A DNA stretch of 64,000 nt from Neisseriaceae bacterium TC5R-5 (GCA_020830965.2 JACCFC020000013.1:36429-100428); one strand, 5' to 3'. Shown: positions 1 to 9,569, counted from the first letter of the stretch. Notes: generated from the sequence alone by a model not told the origin. Numbers and translations: made by a program.

Positions 1-266
1 ACCAGCAAGGCTAGATCGACCTGCTCACCTTGGGTGCCATGGCGTTTGGAGTCAGCTTCTAACGAGACTAGCTCATCGTCAAAAATTTGCTGAGACTCCC
101 ACAATAATCGGCCAATCAAGGTACTTTTCCCCTCATCCACACTGCCACAGGTGATGAAACGCAGCTGACCTTGGCTAGCTTGGCGAGTCAACCATTCAGC
201 GACAGAAACTATTTCAGGTCGGACGTGCGTATTACTACTTATTTTATTTTTCTTTGGACGCGCCAT
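1..266 (-). CDS. cysN: Sulfate adenylyltransferase subunit 1, GTPase (N-terminal part, runs off window)
   Basis: The minus strand encodes the first 88 or so residues of CysN, the GTPase subunit that drives ATP sulfurylase to form adenosine 5'-phosphosulfate. The P-loop reads [16 protein letters not shown], followed by the conserved stretch with ESQQIFDDE that leads into switch I. The ATG at 266-264 overlaps the cysD stop as TGATG, so the two subunits are translationally coupled in the usual cysD-cysN order. The C-terminal part, and whether an APS kinase (CysC) domain is fused, lie outside the window. Confidence 0.9.
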   Translation of the reverse strand, partial: MARPKKNKISSNTHVRPEIVSVAEWLTRQASQGQLRFITCGSVDEGKSTLIGRLLWESQQIFDDELVSLEADSKRHGTQGEQVDLALL

Positions 267-1723
267 CAGAAATAGCCCTCCTGCTTTTTCTTTTCCATTG
301 AACCGGTATTGTCAGTATCGATCTTACGGCCCTGACGTTCAGAATCGCAAGCATTGATGAGTTCCAGCAGAATATCCTCGACACTTTCAGCGTTAGAATC
401 GATTGCACTGGTTAGTGGATAGCAGCCTAGGGTGCGAAAACGTACCTTGCGGATTTGGATGTCTTCGCCGGGTAGCAATTGACAACGCTCATCGTCTACC
501 AGCATCAGCATGTCTTTACGTACCACCACAGGCCGAGGCTTGGCAAAATACAGCGGTACAACAGGCAGGCTTTCTTGATGGATATACTGCCAGATATCAA
601 GCTCCGTCCAGTTGGAGAGCGGAAAAACCCGCATATTGGCGCCTGGAGCTTTCTTGGTGTTGTAAAGGCTCCAGAGCTCCGGGCGCTGGCTCTTCGGATC
701 CCAGCGATGAGTCGCTGTACGAAATGAAAAAATACGTTCTTTGGCACGGGATTTTTCTTCATCACGACGAGCTCCGCCAAACACCACATCAAACCTATAA
801 TGATCTAGCGCCTGCTTCAATCCTTCGGTTTTAGTAATATTGGTGTGCAAGACCGAACCATGGTCGAAGGGGTTGATGTTTTTCTCAATGGCTTCGGGAT
901 TGATATAAACAAACAGATCCATACCACTCTCGCGAACTATAAAATCGCGAAATCGATACATCTCCTGAAACTTCCAACGCGTGTCCACATGCAGCAATGG
1001 AAATGGAGGCAAGGCTGGGTAAAACGCCTTAAGGGCCAGGTGCAACATAACGCCACTATCTTTGCCCATGGAATACAGCATCACCGGATTTTGTGCCTCA
1101 GCCACTGCTTCGCGGATAATGTGGATGCTTTCAGCCTCCAGACGTTTGAGATGCCGAGATAAGAGTGAAGCCTGTTTTGGCGTACCGCTCTGCTCCCTCG
1201 TTTGCACAGAGACGGGTTGGTAGGCTTGCAGGCAGCTAGTAATTTGCCCAGCATTCTGCCTCCCCCGTAAATACTCAAGCAGCGTGCCATGAGGGAACAC
1301 AGCAATAGGCTTGCCTAGGTGTTGCTGCAGCTGGATAAGCGCCTGATCAATATGGATAGCATCAGCGCAGGCCAATGGCACCCAGAATCGCGCACCACGC
1401 GCGTCATTGGCATGTAGGCACGGTTTACCATTTGGTAGGGGGCTAAGTTGGATAAACAGCACCCGGTCGCGCCGTTTACGCGCTTGCTCAATCGCCCAGT
1501 TCAACACTAGACAATTAGGTGCTTGACCCCATTCATCCACTAATTGAACTTCCGTCAACTCCACTGGCAGCAATTTCAACGCGTTCAGGCTGCGCTCTGC
1601 AGTGCGTTTGCTAGCAAGCTGTCCCGCCTGTTTCAAGTGCTCATAGGCAAGATCGGTATCCCAGACCTGCTCGGCGTCCAAGCCATGAAGGGGCTTATCG
1701 AGTGCTGTCGTAATTTGTTTCAT
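266..1723 (-). CDS. cysD: Sulfate adenylyltransferase subunit 2 with a long N-terminal extension
   Basis: Residues from about 190 to 485 are a full CysD: a PP-loop ATP pyrophosphatase site ([11 protein letters not shown]), [24 protein letters not shown] and the C-terminal ending [12 protein letters not shown]. It works with CysN to make APS from ATP and sulfate in the cytoplasm. CysD is normally about 300 residues. Here about 190 residues precede the catalytic part with no other in-frame break, and I do not recognise their family; they contain a mixed alpha/beta-looking stretch ([19 protein letters not shown]). An internal start near the family's usual N-terminus cannot be ruled out, but the ATG used here directly faces the divergent cysQ promoter. 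TGATG overlap with cysN. Confidence 0.88.
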   Translation of the reverse strand: MKQITTALDKPLHGLDAEQVWDTDLAYEHLKQAGQLASKRTAERSLNALKLLPVELTEVQLVDEWGQAPNCLVLNWAIEQARKRRDRVLFIQLSPLPNGKPCLHANDARGARFWVPLACADAIHIDQALIQLQQHLGKPIAVFPHGTLLEYLRGRQNAGQITSCLQAYQPVSVQTREQSGTPKQASLLSRHLKRLEAESIHIIREAVAEAQNPVMLYSMGKDSGVMLHLALKAFYPALPPFPLLHVDTRWKFQEMYRFRDFIVRESGMDLFVYINPEAIEKNINPFDHGSVLHTNITKTEGLKQALDHYRFDVVFGGARRDEEKSRAKERIFSFRTATHRWDPKSQRPELWSLYNTKKAPGANMRVFPLSNWTELDIWQYIHQESLPVVPLYFAKPRPVVVRKDMLMLVDDERCQLLPGEDIQIRKVRFRTLGCYPLTSAIDSNAESVEDILLELINACDSERQGRKIDTDNTGSMEKKKQEGYF

Positions 1724-1750
1724 TGCCCTATTTTCCCTGCTATTTGTGCT

Positions 1751-1770
1751 ATTATTTTACACAAAATAAT
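1751..1770. promoter_or_regulatory. Perfect inverted repeat in the cysD/cysQ divergent promoter
   Basis: The arms ATTATTTT and AAAATAAT are exactly complementary and are separated by the four bases ACAC. The site lies in the 69-bp gap between the divergent cysD and cysQ starts. It may be an operator or simply overlapping divergent promoter elements. No regulator gene is adjacent, so the binding protein is unknown. Confidence 0.4.
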
Positions 1771-1792
1771 CGTCAACTTCATTAAAAACAAA

Positions 1793-2587
1793 ATGCGACA
1801 AGAAAATTTGACCAGCCTAGTTTACCAGTTAATACCCATCGTTCACGAAGCGGGTAAGGCCATCATGGCGATTTACCTAAGTGGCAAGAAAAACACTTCC
1901 CTTAAGGCAGATCAAAGCCCGGTAACTGCCGCCGACTTTGCAGCACACCAATACCTGACTAACACTCTTAAAACGCTGATACCTAACTGCCCAGTAGTAT
2001 CGGAGGAAGATGAAGAGTCTTTGAGCCATCGCAACAGCGATGGGCAGTTCTGGCTCATTGATCCACTGGATGGCACTAAGGAGTTTTTGGCCGGCAATAG
2101 TGAATTTACTGTCAACGTTGCCCTGATTGAGCAAGGTCGCAGCATACTAGGTATGGTATATGCTCCTGCGCTTAAGCGCCTGTACTGGGGCGGGTCAGAG
2201 TTGGGGGCTTATCAAATACTGAGCACGCTGGCAGAGCCAATTCGTGTGCGATCTCGAGCAAATGAGATCAATGAAGTGTGTCGCGTCGTCGCCAGCAAAA
2301 GCCATCTCAATGCCGAGACACAGTCTTTTATCAATCGCTTAGGAAACGTTAGGCTTATACAAGCAGGTAGTTCATTAAAATTCTGCTTGGTGGCAGAAGG
2401 TGCGGCTGACGTTTACCCCCGTCTATCCCCGACCTCGGAATGGGACACAGCGGCGGCACAAGCGGTTCTTGAGGGCGCAGGCGGTAGTGTACTTGATCTA
2501 AATGGACAACCATTGCGCTATGGCAAACCGGAAATCATCAATCCGTCTTTCCTTGCCCTAAGTGATACCACGTGGACTTCAATATGA
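1793..2587 (+). CDS. cysQ: 3'(2'),5'-bisphosphate nucleotidase
   Basis: A 264-residue inositol-monophosphatase-fold enzyme that hydrolyses 3'-phosphoadenosine 5'-phosphate (and PAPS), the by-product of sulfate assimilation. Metal-binding motifs are visible: SEEDEE near residue 70, WLIDPLDGTKEF near 85-96, and WDTAAAQAVLEGAGG near 215. The frame is open further upstream, but the ATG at 1793 gives the usual family length and keeps the divergent promoter free. It is divergent from cysDN, fitting co-regulation with sulfate activation, and its stop overlaps the next start as ATGA. Confidence 0.9.
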   Translation: MRQENLTSLVYQLIPIVHEAGKAIMAIYLSGKKNTSLKADQSPVTAADFAAHQYLTNTLKTLIPNCPVVSEEDEESLSHRNSDGQFWLIDPLDGTKEFLAGNSEFTVNVALIEQGRSILGMVYAPALKRLYWGGSELGAYQILSTLAEPIRVRSRANEINEVCRVVASKSHLNAETQSFINRLGNVRLIQAGSSLKFCLVAEGAADVYPRLSPTSEWDTAAAQAVLEGAGGSVLDLNGQPLRYGKPEIINPSFLALSDTTWTSI

Positions 2588-3363
2588 TTGACGGTGCCTA
2601 TGCTGTGGCCGGTGCGCTAACCGGCTTCGTTGTAGGGTTAACAGGGGTAGGTGGCGGGGCCTTGATGACCCCGATATTGCTCTTGTTCTTTGGCGTATCA
2701 CCAACAACAGCCATTGCAACTGACTTATGGTTTGCGGCCATCACAAAAATTGTCGGAGCTAGAGTCCATCACACCAGTGGCAATGTGGACTGGCAAGTAG
2801 CCAAGCGACTGTGGCTGGGCAGCCTGCCAATGGCACTAATAGTTATTGTGCTGGTGAGTCTAGGAGTTCAAATTATTAAGGTGAGTTGGCTTGCTAAGGC
2901 TATTGGGGTAGTCGTTCTAATTACGGCTGTCGGGTTGCTCCTCGCTCCAAGATTAATGAAGTTCGCTCGAGCTCGTCGCCTTTCTCAACCAAAACACTTT
3001 AAGGCGATGCAAGCTACTTTAACAGTGATGTCTGGCGCAATATTGGGAACCTGTGTTGCACTGACATCAGTAGGAGCCGGTGCTTTAGGTAGTGTGATGT
3101 TACTTTACCTCTATCCTCTGCGCATGACCCCACACCGCCTAGTAGCCACTGACATCGTACATGCTATTCCACTAGCTATTGTTGCTGGCCTCGGCTATCT
3201 ATTTGCAGGAATGGTAGATTGGGGAATGCTGCTCAGTCTACTCATTGGCTCGATTCCAGCGGTGATTGTGGGTAGCACACTTGCAAATAAGATTACCGGA
3301 CGGTGGATTCAGATCACTTTAGCTGTGGTACTTATAGCAGCAGGGGCGAAGATTCTTTCCTAA
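2584..3363 (+). CDS. TSUP (TauE/SafE) family membrane transporter
   Basis: About 259 residues with roughly eight hydrophobic segments and the glycine-rich opening GFVVGLTGVGGGALMTPIL typical of the sulfite exporter TauE/SafE family. A second glycine-rich repeat (SVGAGALGSVML) begins the other half. The ATG at 2584 overlaps the cysQ stop as ATGA; a GTG 12 bases upstream is an alternative. Position after cysQ suggests movement of an oxidised sulfur anion such as sulfite or sulfate, but direction and substrate cannot be read from sequence. It is distinct from the second TSUP protein at 22765. Confidence 0.8.
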   Translation: MIDGAYAVAGALTGFVVGLTGVGGGALMTPILLLFFGVSPTTAIATDLWFAAITKIVGARVHHTSGNVDWQVAKRLWLGSLPMALIVIVLVSLGVQIIKVSWLAKAIGVVVLITAVGLLLAPRLMKFARARRLSQPKHFKAMQATLTVMSGAILGTCVALTSVGAGALGSVMLLYLYPLRMTPHRLVATDIVHAIPLAIVAGLGYLFAGMVDWGMLLSLLIGSIPAVIVGSTLANKITGRWIQITLAVVLIAAGAKILS

Positions 3364-3447
3364 CTCGTTTTATTAGGTAAAAGAGGTTTTGCATCACATC
3401 CCTCAATTGCTTTTTTCGGTGAACCATATGGAGATCACCAATTTAAA

Positions 3448-3560
3448 GCCGCTAGCAAAACCTCGAAGAGCACCTGAGCCAAGGCGCACCAACGCAGACA
3501 GTACAAGTGGTACAGCAAGGAGGCGTGGCGCTGGATCAGGGGCTTTGTTAGCGGCTCTTA
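3448..3560. repeat. Palindromic intergenic repeat, long copy
   Basis: The ends GCCGCTAGCAAAACC and GGCTTTGTTAGCGGC are inverted and nearly complementary. Inside are CTCGAAGAGC and ACGCAGACAG, which recur in the same order at 53232-53297. The sequence fills the gap between the TSUP gene and the convergent GntR gene. It could be a terminator-like extragenic palindrome or a small non-autonomous element. Short open frames through it are not credible genes. Confidence 0.65.
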
Positions 3561-3630
3561 TGGCTATGGGGAGTCTGTGGCTAAATAACAAATACTAACC
3601 AGCCGAATTTCTTTTCATCTTATATAACAC

Positions 3631-4398
3631 TCACAACAAGCTCACCCCCAAACCCTGCACCAGGCTATACCCTTCCGCCTCCCAAAACGCCGGGTCAGCC
3701 GCGTGGATACGTAAAATGGCATTGTCCAGATGTTGCGTCATCGCTTGGCGGGCGGCCTCGGCATTGCCCTGTTCTATCGCCAGCAGCAAGGCACTGTGTT
3801 CGTGCTGTACCTGCTGTAAAAAATTGCTATCACGTGCTTCGTTGGCACGGGTTACCTCAATGGCACCACGCAGATATTGCGCCAGATAGTCCAACGTGCT
3901 GAGCAAAAACGGATTAGCGGCTGCTTTGGCGATGCAGCGATGGAAATTAACATCCTCATCCACCCCGCTATCACCATTAACAACTGCCTGCTCCAATGCC
4001 AGCAATATCTGATGCATCTCACTGACGTCTTCTGGGCTACGTCGTTGTGCGGCCAGGCTGGCGGCTTCGGCTTCCAAGCCACGCCTGACCTCTACCATTT
4101 GCACCACAGCAGCTAGCGAGGCGGTATGGCTGGCCTGAAACAGCAAAGGTGCGTGACCGGGCTCTTGTACTAGTACGCCGTAACCTTGCCGCGAAGTCAC
4201 TAGACCTAGCGATTTGAGCTGTGAAATGGCTTCGCGAATCACGGTGCGACTGACATTGAATTGCTGTGCCAGTTGTGCTTCGCTGGGTAGCTTTTGTCCG
4301 GCGGAAAACTGCCCGGCACGGATAGACTGAGCCAGTGTCGTTGCCACTTGTTCCGACAAACGCGCCCCGGCCTGTATCGGTTGAAATGCTGCTACCAC
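3631..4398 (-). CDS. GntR-family transcriptional regulator, FadR subfamily
   Basis: 255 residues: an N-terminal winged helix-turn-helix (AQLAQQFNVSRTVIREAISQL near residues 43-63) and a C-terminal helical FCD ligand domain with conserved acidic and histidine residues (DEDVNFHRCIAKAAANP). It starts with GTG, 7 bases after AAGGAA. It is divergent from ltnD and is the obvious local regulator of the tetronate operon; FCD regulators usually bind small organic acids and repress the divergent catabolic genes. The exact ligand (threonate, erythronate or a ketotetronate) is inferred from position only. Confidence 0.85.
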   Translation of the reverse strand: MVAAFQPIQAGARLSEQVATTLAQSIRAGQFSAGQKLPSEAQLAQQFNVSRTVIREAISQLKSLGLVTSRQGYGVLVQEPGHAPLLFQASHTASLAAVVQMVEVRRGLEAEAASLAAQRRSPEDVSEMHQILLALEQAVVNGDSGVDEDVNFHRCIAKAAANPFLLSTLDYLAQYLRGAIEVTRANEARDSNFLQQVQHEHSALLLAIEQGNAEAARQAMTQHLDNAILRIHAADPAFWEAEGYSLVQGLGVSLL

Positions 4399-4444
4399 AA
4401 GTTTTCCTTCTGAGATGTAATTAGCACGCTACTCAGAGCGGCTT

Positions 4445-4459
4445 TATTGCGGCGCAATA
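4445..4459. promoter_or_regulatory. Candidate operator palindrome upstream of ltnD
   Basis: TATTGC-GGC-GCAATA is a perfect 6-3-6 inverted repeat in the 166-bp GntR/ltnD divergent gap. A second inverted pair, ATAAC and GTTAT nine bases apart, lies near 4520-4540, closer to ltnD. Either could be bound by the divergent GntR protein. Confidence 0.4.
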
Positions 4460-4564
4460 TAACATTGATTGTTAATCTCTACCGCCTCTGGCTATTGTCT
4501 TGTTGCCAAAGCAACTTGTATGATAACCATATTACCGTTATAGCAGAGTACAGGAGAGCATGAC

Positions 4565-5479
4565 ATGGCGCGACAAAAAACCCTGGGGGTAGTGGGTTTG
4601 GGAGCAATGGGTTACGGCGCGGCGCTCAGCGCCTTGCGTAGTGGTTTAACAACTTGGGGCTATGATAAACGCCCCGAAGTATGTGCAGCCTTGCAACAGG
4701 CTGGTGGCCAAATCGCTACGGATTTAAACGAACTCGCACAACATTGCGATGCCGTGCTGTTGCTGGTCGTGAATGCCGCCCAGGTAGAAGAGGTACTGTT
4801 TGGCGAGCATGGTCTGGCGGCACAGCTGCGCCCCGGCAGTGTGGTGCTGTGTGCCGCAACGGTAGACCCCAGCCTGCCCGCTCAATGGGCAGCCCGGCTG
4901 GCAGAGCAACAGATTCATCTGCTGGATGCGCCGGTTTCCGGTGGCCCGGTCAAGGCAGCTGCCGGTACGATGACGGTGATGGCCAGTGGCAGTGCCGAGG
5001 CCTTTGCCGCTGCTGAGCAAGTATTGCCAGCTTACGCCGGCAAGGTCTACCGCCTGGGCGATGAGCCCGGTATCGCCTCCACCGTTAAAATGGTGAATCA
5101 ACATCTGGCTGGGGTACATATCGCGGCAGCGTGTGAAGCGATGGCACTGGGCATACGCGCCGGTGCCAATCCCGATACCTTATACGAAGTCATTACTCAG
5201 TCCGCCGGCAATAGCTGGATGTTTGAAAACCGCGTACCGCATATTCTAGCGGGCAATTACACCCCACTCTCCAGCGTCAATATTTTTGTCAAAGATTTAG
5301 GCATCGTGCTGGATGCTGCCCGAAAACTGGCCTTCCCGCTGCCTTTAGCGGCGGCTGCGCATCAGCTGTATCTGGGTACCGCCGCGGCTGGACATGGCCA
5401 GGAAGACGATAGCGCGGTGATCAAACTCTATGCCGCCCTCAGTGGTATTGCCCTGCCTGCCAGCAAGGAGGCCGTATGA
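4565..5479 (+). CDS. ltnD: L-threonate dehydrogenase
   Basis: 304 residues of the 3-hydroxyisobutyrate dehydrogenase family: Rossmann motif GLGAMGYGAA at 11-20, the substrate-loop signature DAPVSGGPVKA near 122-132, and the catalytic lysine in VKMVNQHL near 177. In the known tetronate pathways LtnD oxidises L-threonate with NAD+ to 2-oxo-tetronate. It is the first gene of a tight operon and ends in a four-base ATGA overlap with otnK. Sulfolactaldehyde reductase (YihU) belongs to the same family, which matters given the sulfoquinovose genes downstream, but gene context favours threonate. Confidence 0.85.
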   Translation: MARQKTLGVVGLGAMGYGAALSALRSGLTTWGYDKRPEVCAALQQAGGQIATDLNELAQHCDAVLLLVVNAAQVEEVLFGEHGLAAQLRPGSVVLCAATVDPSLPAQWAARLAEQQIHLLDAPVSGGPVKAAAGTMTVMASGSAEAFAAAEQVLPAYAGKVYRLGDEPGIASTVKMVNQHLAGVHIAAACEAMALGIRAGANPDTLYEVITQSAGNSWMFENRVPHILAGNYTPLSSVNIFVKDLGIVLDAARKLAFPLPLAAAAHQLYLGTAAAGHGQEDDSAVIKLYAALSGIALPASKEAV

Positions 5480-6726
5480 TTTTAGGGGTGATTGCCGACG
5501 ATTTTACCGGCGCTACCGATATTGCCAGCATGCTGGTACGAGGAGGCATGCGCACAATACAGGTAATTGGCGTCCCACAAGGCCCGCTGCCACCAGCAGA
5601 TGCCGTTGTGATTGCACTGAAATCACGTACCACACCAGCCGCCGAGGCGATAGCTGAATCACTGGCCGCCTTGGCCTGCTTACGCAAGCACGGTGCCAAA
5701 CAGATTTTCTTTAAATACTGTTCCACTTTTGATTCGACTGCCGCAGGCAATATCGGCCCGGTGGCCGAAGCACTGCTAGCGGCATTGGGCAGCGATTTGA
5801 GCATCGCTTGCCCGGCTTTCCCGGAAAATGGCCGCACAATTTATCGCGGCCATTTATTTGTTGGTGATCAACTCCTATCTGATTCCGGCATGCGCCAGCA
5901 CCCGCTCACCCCGATGACCGAATCCAATCTGGTCAAGGTGCTACAGCAACAGAGCAGCGGCCAGGTGGGCCTGCTGCCCTACTCCACCGTTGCACAAGGC
6001 GTGGCGGCGATTCAGGCTGGCTATCAACAACTACGCCATAACGGTGTCAGGCTGGCGATTGTGGATGCCATCAGCGATCAGGATTTACAAGATATCGCCA
6101 ATGCCAGTGTCGATCTGCCACTGCTCACCGGCGGCTCCGGCATCGCACTGGGCTTACCGGCGGCCTATGCCGCCAAAGGCTGGCTGCGGCCCAGCGCTAA
6201 TGCCGATCAACTGGACCCGCTCACCGGCCCGGCTGCGGTGTTGTCCGGCTCCTGCTCACTGGCTACCAATGCGCAGGTACAACATTGGTTGACGGCAGGC
6301 CGACCAGCCTTCCGCATCCAGCCGCAGGCACTGGCAGCCGACGCAGCCGTGGCTGCCCAAGCACTGGCTTGGGCCAGCACACAGACACAAGCAGTGCTGA
6401 TCTACGCCACCACTAGCCCCGCCGAAGTACAGGCTATCCAGGCCGAGCTAGGTGTGGCAGCAGCGGGTGAACTGGTCGAGCGCTGCCTGGCTGAGATTGC
6501 CATCGGCCTGGTAGCGGCTGGCATACAAAGATTGGTGGTGGCAGGCGGCGAAACCTCCGGTGCCGTGGTGCAAGCGCTACAAGTGAACCAGCTACGCATC
6601 GGCGCGGCGATTGCCCCCGGCGTACCCTGGACACAGGCAGCGGATCGACCACTCTTATTGGCACTCAAATCCGGTAACTTCGGTACAGTCGACTTCTTCA
6701 GCCACGCTTTGCAGCTCACGGAGTAA
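5476..6726 (+). CDS. otnK: 3-oxo-tetronate kinase (DUF1537/OtnK family)
   Basis: 416 residues. The N-terminal half carries the acidic signature DDFTGATD at residues 8-15 and the C-terminal half the nucleotide-binding stretch with GGETSGAVVQAL. The family phosphorylates the 4-hydroxyl of 3-oxo-tetronate (here from threonate or erythronate) at the expense of ATP. It lies between ltnD (ATGA overlap) and otnC (3-bp gap), the order expected for a C4 sugar-acid catabolic operon. Confidence 0.88.
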   Translation: MILGVIADDFTGATDIASMLVRGGMRTIQVIGVPQGPLPPADAVVIALKSRTTPAAEAIAESLAALACLRKHGAKQIFFKYCSTFDSTAAGNIGPVAEALLAALGSDLSIACPAFPENGRTIYRGHLFVGDQLLSDSGMRQHPLTPMTESNLVKVLQQQSSGQVGLLPYSTVAQGVAAIQAGYQQLRHNGVRLAIVDAISDQDLQDIANASVDLPLLTGGSGIALGLPAAYAAKGWLRPSANADQLDPLTGPAAVLSGSCSLATNAQVQHWLTAGRPAFRIQPQALAADAAVAAQALAWASTQTQAVLIYATTSPAEVQAIQAELGVAAAGELVERCLAEIAIGLVAAGIQRLVVAGGETSGAVVQALQVNQLRIGAAIAPGVPWTQAADRPLLLALKSGNFGTVDFFSHALQLTE

Positions 6727-6729
6727 ACG

Positions 6730-7395
6730 ATGATTCCACCCAGTCAACATCCGCTGCGCGCCGAAATCTGCCGTGTCGGCCTATCCCTGTTTCAGCGCGG
6801 TTATGTTCATGCCACTGCCGGCAATATCAGTGTGCGCCTGCACGCCGAGCAAGGCGGCGGTTATCTGATTACCCCCACCGATGCCTGCCTGGGATTTTTA
6901 CAAGCAGACCAACTGGCCTGGGTAGATGAACAAGGTGTGCAACAAAGTGGTGCGCCGGCCAGCAAGACACTGGTGCTGCATCGCCGTATTTATGCGCAGG
7001 CACCGCAGGCGAACTGCATCATTCACACCCACTCCAGTCACCTGGTCGCACTGAGCTTACAGGGCGTGTGGAGCCAGGCGGCAATTCTGCCACCCATCAC
7101 CCCCTACTTTGTGATGAAAGTCGGGCAGATTCCCCTCATTCCCTATCACCGCCCCGGCTCACCGCAAGCAGCCGAACTGGTCAGTGCCGCCCTGGCCCAA
7201 CGCCCGCAACTGCGCGGCGTGATGCTGGAACGGCTAGGGCCCACCGTCTGGCACCAAAGCCCAAGCCAGGCGATGGCCACGCTGGAAGAGCTGGAAGAAA
7301 CCGCCAAGCTATGGCTGAGCGTCACACCACGACCCAGCCCCTTAAGCGCGGCACAAATCAGCGAGCTGTGCCAGACCTTCGGCGCAAGCTGGTAA
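6730..7395 (+). CDS. otnC: 3-oxo-tetronate 4-phosphate decarboxylase (class II aldolase family)
   Basis: 221 residues of the class II aldolase/adducin fold. The zinc-binding HTHSSH motif (near residues 99-104) and the N-terminal ATAGNISVRL phosphate-binding signature are present. In the tetronate pathway OtnC decarboxylates 3-oxo-tetronate 4-phosphate to dihydroxyacetone phosphate and CO2. It follows otnK closely with a GGAG site. Confidence 0.87.
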   Translation: MIPPSQHPLRAEICRVGLSLFQRGYVHATAGNISVRLHAEQGGGYLITPTDACLGFLQADQLAWVDEQGVQQSGAPASKTLVLHRRIYAQAPQANCIIHTHSSHLVALSLQGVWSQAAILPPITPYFVMKVGQIPLIPYHRPGSPQAAELVSAALAQRPQLRGVMLERLGPTVWHQSPSQAMATLEELEETAKLWLSVTPRPSPLSAAQISELCQTFGASW

Positions 7396-7454
7396 TCTGT
7401 TCAAACCAATAAAAATATACCGTCGTCACCCACTACAACAGGAGTAAGAGAACG

Positions 7455-8765
7455 ATGTCTCATGCCAATAGCCACACACTGCAGCCACCGCTCAGCAACC
7501 AGGAAGATCAGGTATACCGCAAAATCGGCTGGCGCCTGGTCCCCCTGATTATGCTTTGCTATGTGGTAGCCTATCTGGACCGCGTCAACGTCGGCTTTGC
7601 CAAACTGCAAATGAGCGTAGACCTGGGTTTTAGCGAAACAATTTTTGGCCTGGGTTCCGGCATTTTTTTCCTGGGTTATTTTCTGTTTGAAGTGCCCAGC
7701 AATCTGGCACTCAACCGCTTTGGCGCCAAACTATGGATCGCCCGCATCATGATCACCTGGGGCATACTCTCGGCCGGTTTTGCTTTTGTCGAATCCGCCC
7801 CCGCCTTCTACATCATGCGTTTTCTACTAGGCGCAGCCGAAGCGGGCTTCTACCCTGGCATTATTCTCTACCTCACCTATTGGTACCCCTCACACCGCCG
7901 CGCCAAGGTCATCGCCTTATTCATGTCGGCCATTCCACTCTCCGGTATTTTTGGCAATCCGCTCTCCGGCTGGATCATGGATAGTTTTGCCGGTCATGCC
8001 GGCTGGGCCGGCTGGCAATGGATGTTTATCATCGAAGCGGTACCGGCAGTGCTGATGGGCCTGATTGTGCTGCGCTATCTGGATGATAACGTCGCCAAGG
8101 TTGGCTGGCTAAGTGATGAAGAAAAACAAGTGGTCAGCCAAGCAATTGCCGCCGAAGAAAAACAAAAAGATGTCGGCACCAGCGCCTTCAGTGCCTTCGC
8201 CGACCCGCGCGTGTGGTTTATGTGCCTAATTTATTTCTGCTTTGTGATGGGCCAGTACGGGCTGACTTTCTGGATGCCTACCTTTATCAAATCCACCGGC
8301 ATCAGCGGCAACCTCACCATCGGCCTGCTCAGCGCCATCCCGTTTCTGGTCGCCATTGTGGCAATGAACCTGTTTGGTCGCAGTGCCGACAAACACCGTG
8401 AGCGCCGTTGGCATTTAGTGATGCCCGCCAGCATGGGAGCGATAGGCTTTGTCATTGCCGCCTCTTTCCCGCATAACACCCCTTTGTCTTTACTGGCACT
8501 GTCGATGGCCGCAGCCGGGGTATTAACCTGCGCGCCGCTGTTCTGGTCACTACCCACCGCGTTTTTAAGCGGTACCGCGGCGGCAGCAGGGATAGCCATC
8601 ATCAACTCCGTCGGCAATCTATCCGGCTTTGTCAGCCCCTTCCTGGTAGGGTTTCTGAAAGACCTGACCGGCAGCAACGCCATCAGCATGTATGTGCTGG
8701 CAAGCTGCTTGATTATCGGTGCCCTCGCCGTGCTGCGCGTCTCACCCAAGCTGGTCAACCGCTAA
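7455..8765 (+). CDS. MFS transporter, anion:cation symporter type (probable tetronate uptake)
   Basis: 436 residues with about 12 predicted membrane spans and the motif YLDRVNVGFAKLQM at the end of span 1, typical of the ACS family that includes sugar-acid, tartrate and hexuronate symporters. A strong AGGAGT site precedes the ATG. Its place inside the otn operon suggests proton-linked import of L-threonate and/or D-erythronate across the inner membrane. The substrate is inferred from context. Confidence 0.85.
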   Translation: MSHANSHTLQPPLSNQEDQVYRKIGWRLVPLIMLCYVVAYLDRVNVGFAKLQMSVDLGFSETIFGLGSGIFFLGYFLFEVPSNLALNRFGAKLWIARIMITWGILSAGFAFVESAPAFYIMRFLLGAAEAGFYPGIILYLTYWYPSHRRAKVIALFMSAIPLSGIFGNPLSGWIMDSFAGHAGWAGWQWMFIIEAVPAVLMGLIVLRYLDDNVAKVGWLSDEEKQVVSQAIAAEEKQKDVGTSAFSAFADPRVWFMCLIYFCFVMGQYGLTFWMPTFIKSTGISGNLTIGLLSAIPFLVAIVAMNLFGRSADKHRERRWHLVMPASMGAIGFVIAASFPHNTPLSLLALSMAAAGVLTCAPLFWSLPTAFLSGTAAAAGIAIINSVGNLSGFVSPFLVGFLKDLTGSNAISMYVLASCLIIGALAVLRVSPKLVNR

Positions 8766-8783
8766 CATTCAAGAGAACCTGTT

Positions 8784-9569
8784 ATGCCACGTTTTGCTGC
8801 TAATTTAACCATGCTCTATAACGAGCACTCCTTTCCACAACGCTTTGCTGCCGCAGCAGCAGATGGCTTTCGCGCGGTGGAATGCCTATTTCCATACAGC
8901 CTCTCCCCCACCGAGCTAAGCAGCACTCTGCAACAGCACGCGCTGACCCTAGCGCTGTTCAATCTGCCCGCTGGCGATTGGGAAGCTGGCGAACGCGGCC
9001 TGGCGGCACTGCCGGGCAAAGAGCAGGCGTTTGCCGCCACGCTGGAACAAGCACTGAGCTATGCCCGCGCCAGCGGCTGCCGCCGTATACACGCAATGGC
9101 CGGGCTGATCCCCGCCGGAGCCGACCTACACGCGATGCGCGACACCTATCTGCATAATCTGCGTCTGGCCGCCCGCCGCTGTGCCGCTGATGGCATCACG
9201 CTGCTGATCGAAGCCATCAACACTCGCGACATGCCCGGCTACTTCCTCAACTACCAGCAACAAGCAATCGACATCATCGAGGAAGTGGCCGAACCCAATC
9301 TCAAATTACAGTTTGACTGCTACCACTGCCAGATCATGGAAGGCGACCTCAGCCAACGCTTACAACGCTATCTACCCCAAATCGGCCATATCCAGATTGC
9401 CGGCGTACCGGAACGACACGAGCCGGATAGCGGCGAAATTCACTACCCGCATCTGTTCACCCTATTGGATCAGCAAAATTACGACGGCTATATCGGCTGC
9501 GAATACCGACCACGCCACCGCACTAGCGACGGCCTGGGCTGGTTACGCGCCTGGAGACAAACACAATGA
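8784..9569 (+). CDS. otnI: 2-oxo-tetronate isomerase (hydroxypyruvate isomerase family)
   Basis: 261 residues of the xylose-isomerase-like TIM-barrel family. Metal-binding acids are visible in [29 protein letters not shown] and GCEYRP. OtnI interconverts 2-oxo-tetronate and 3-oxo-tetronate, joining the L-threonate branch (LtnD) to the kinase OtnK. It sits downstream of the transporter and overlaps denD by ATGA. Hydroxypyruvate isomerase activity is the general family alternative. Confidence 0.85.
   Translation: MPRFAANLTMLYNEHSFPQRFAAAAADGFRAVECLFPYSLSPTELSSTLQQHALTLALFNLPAGDWEAGERGLAALPGKEQAFAATLEQALSYARASGCRRIHAMAGLIPAGADLHAMRDTYLHNLRLAARRCAADGITLLIEAINTRDMPGYFLNYQQQAIDIIEEVAEPNLKLQFDCYHCQIMEGDLSQRLQRYLPQIGHIQIAGVPERHEPDSGEIHYPHLFTLLDQQNYDGYIGCEYRPRHRTSDGLGWLRAWRQTQ

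Noticed and set aside
3389..3598. Short open frames after the TSUP gene
   Set aside because: They run through the palindromic repeat, have no ribosome site and no family features.
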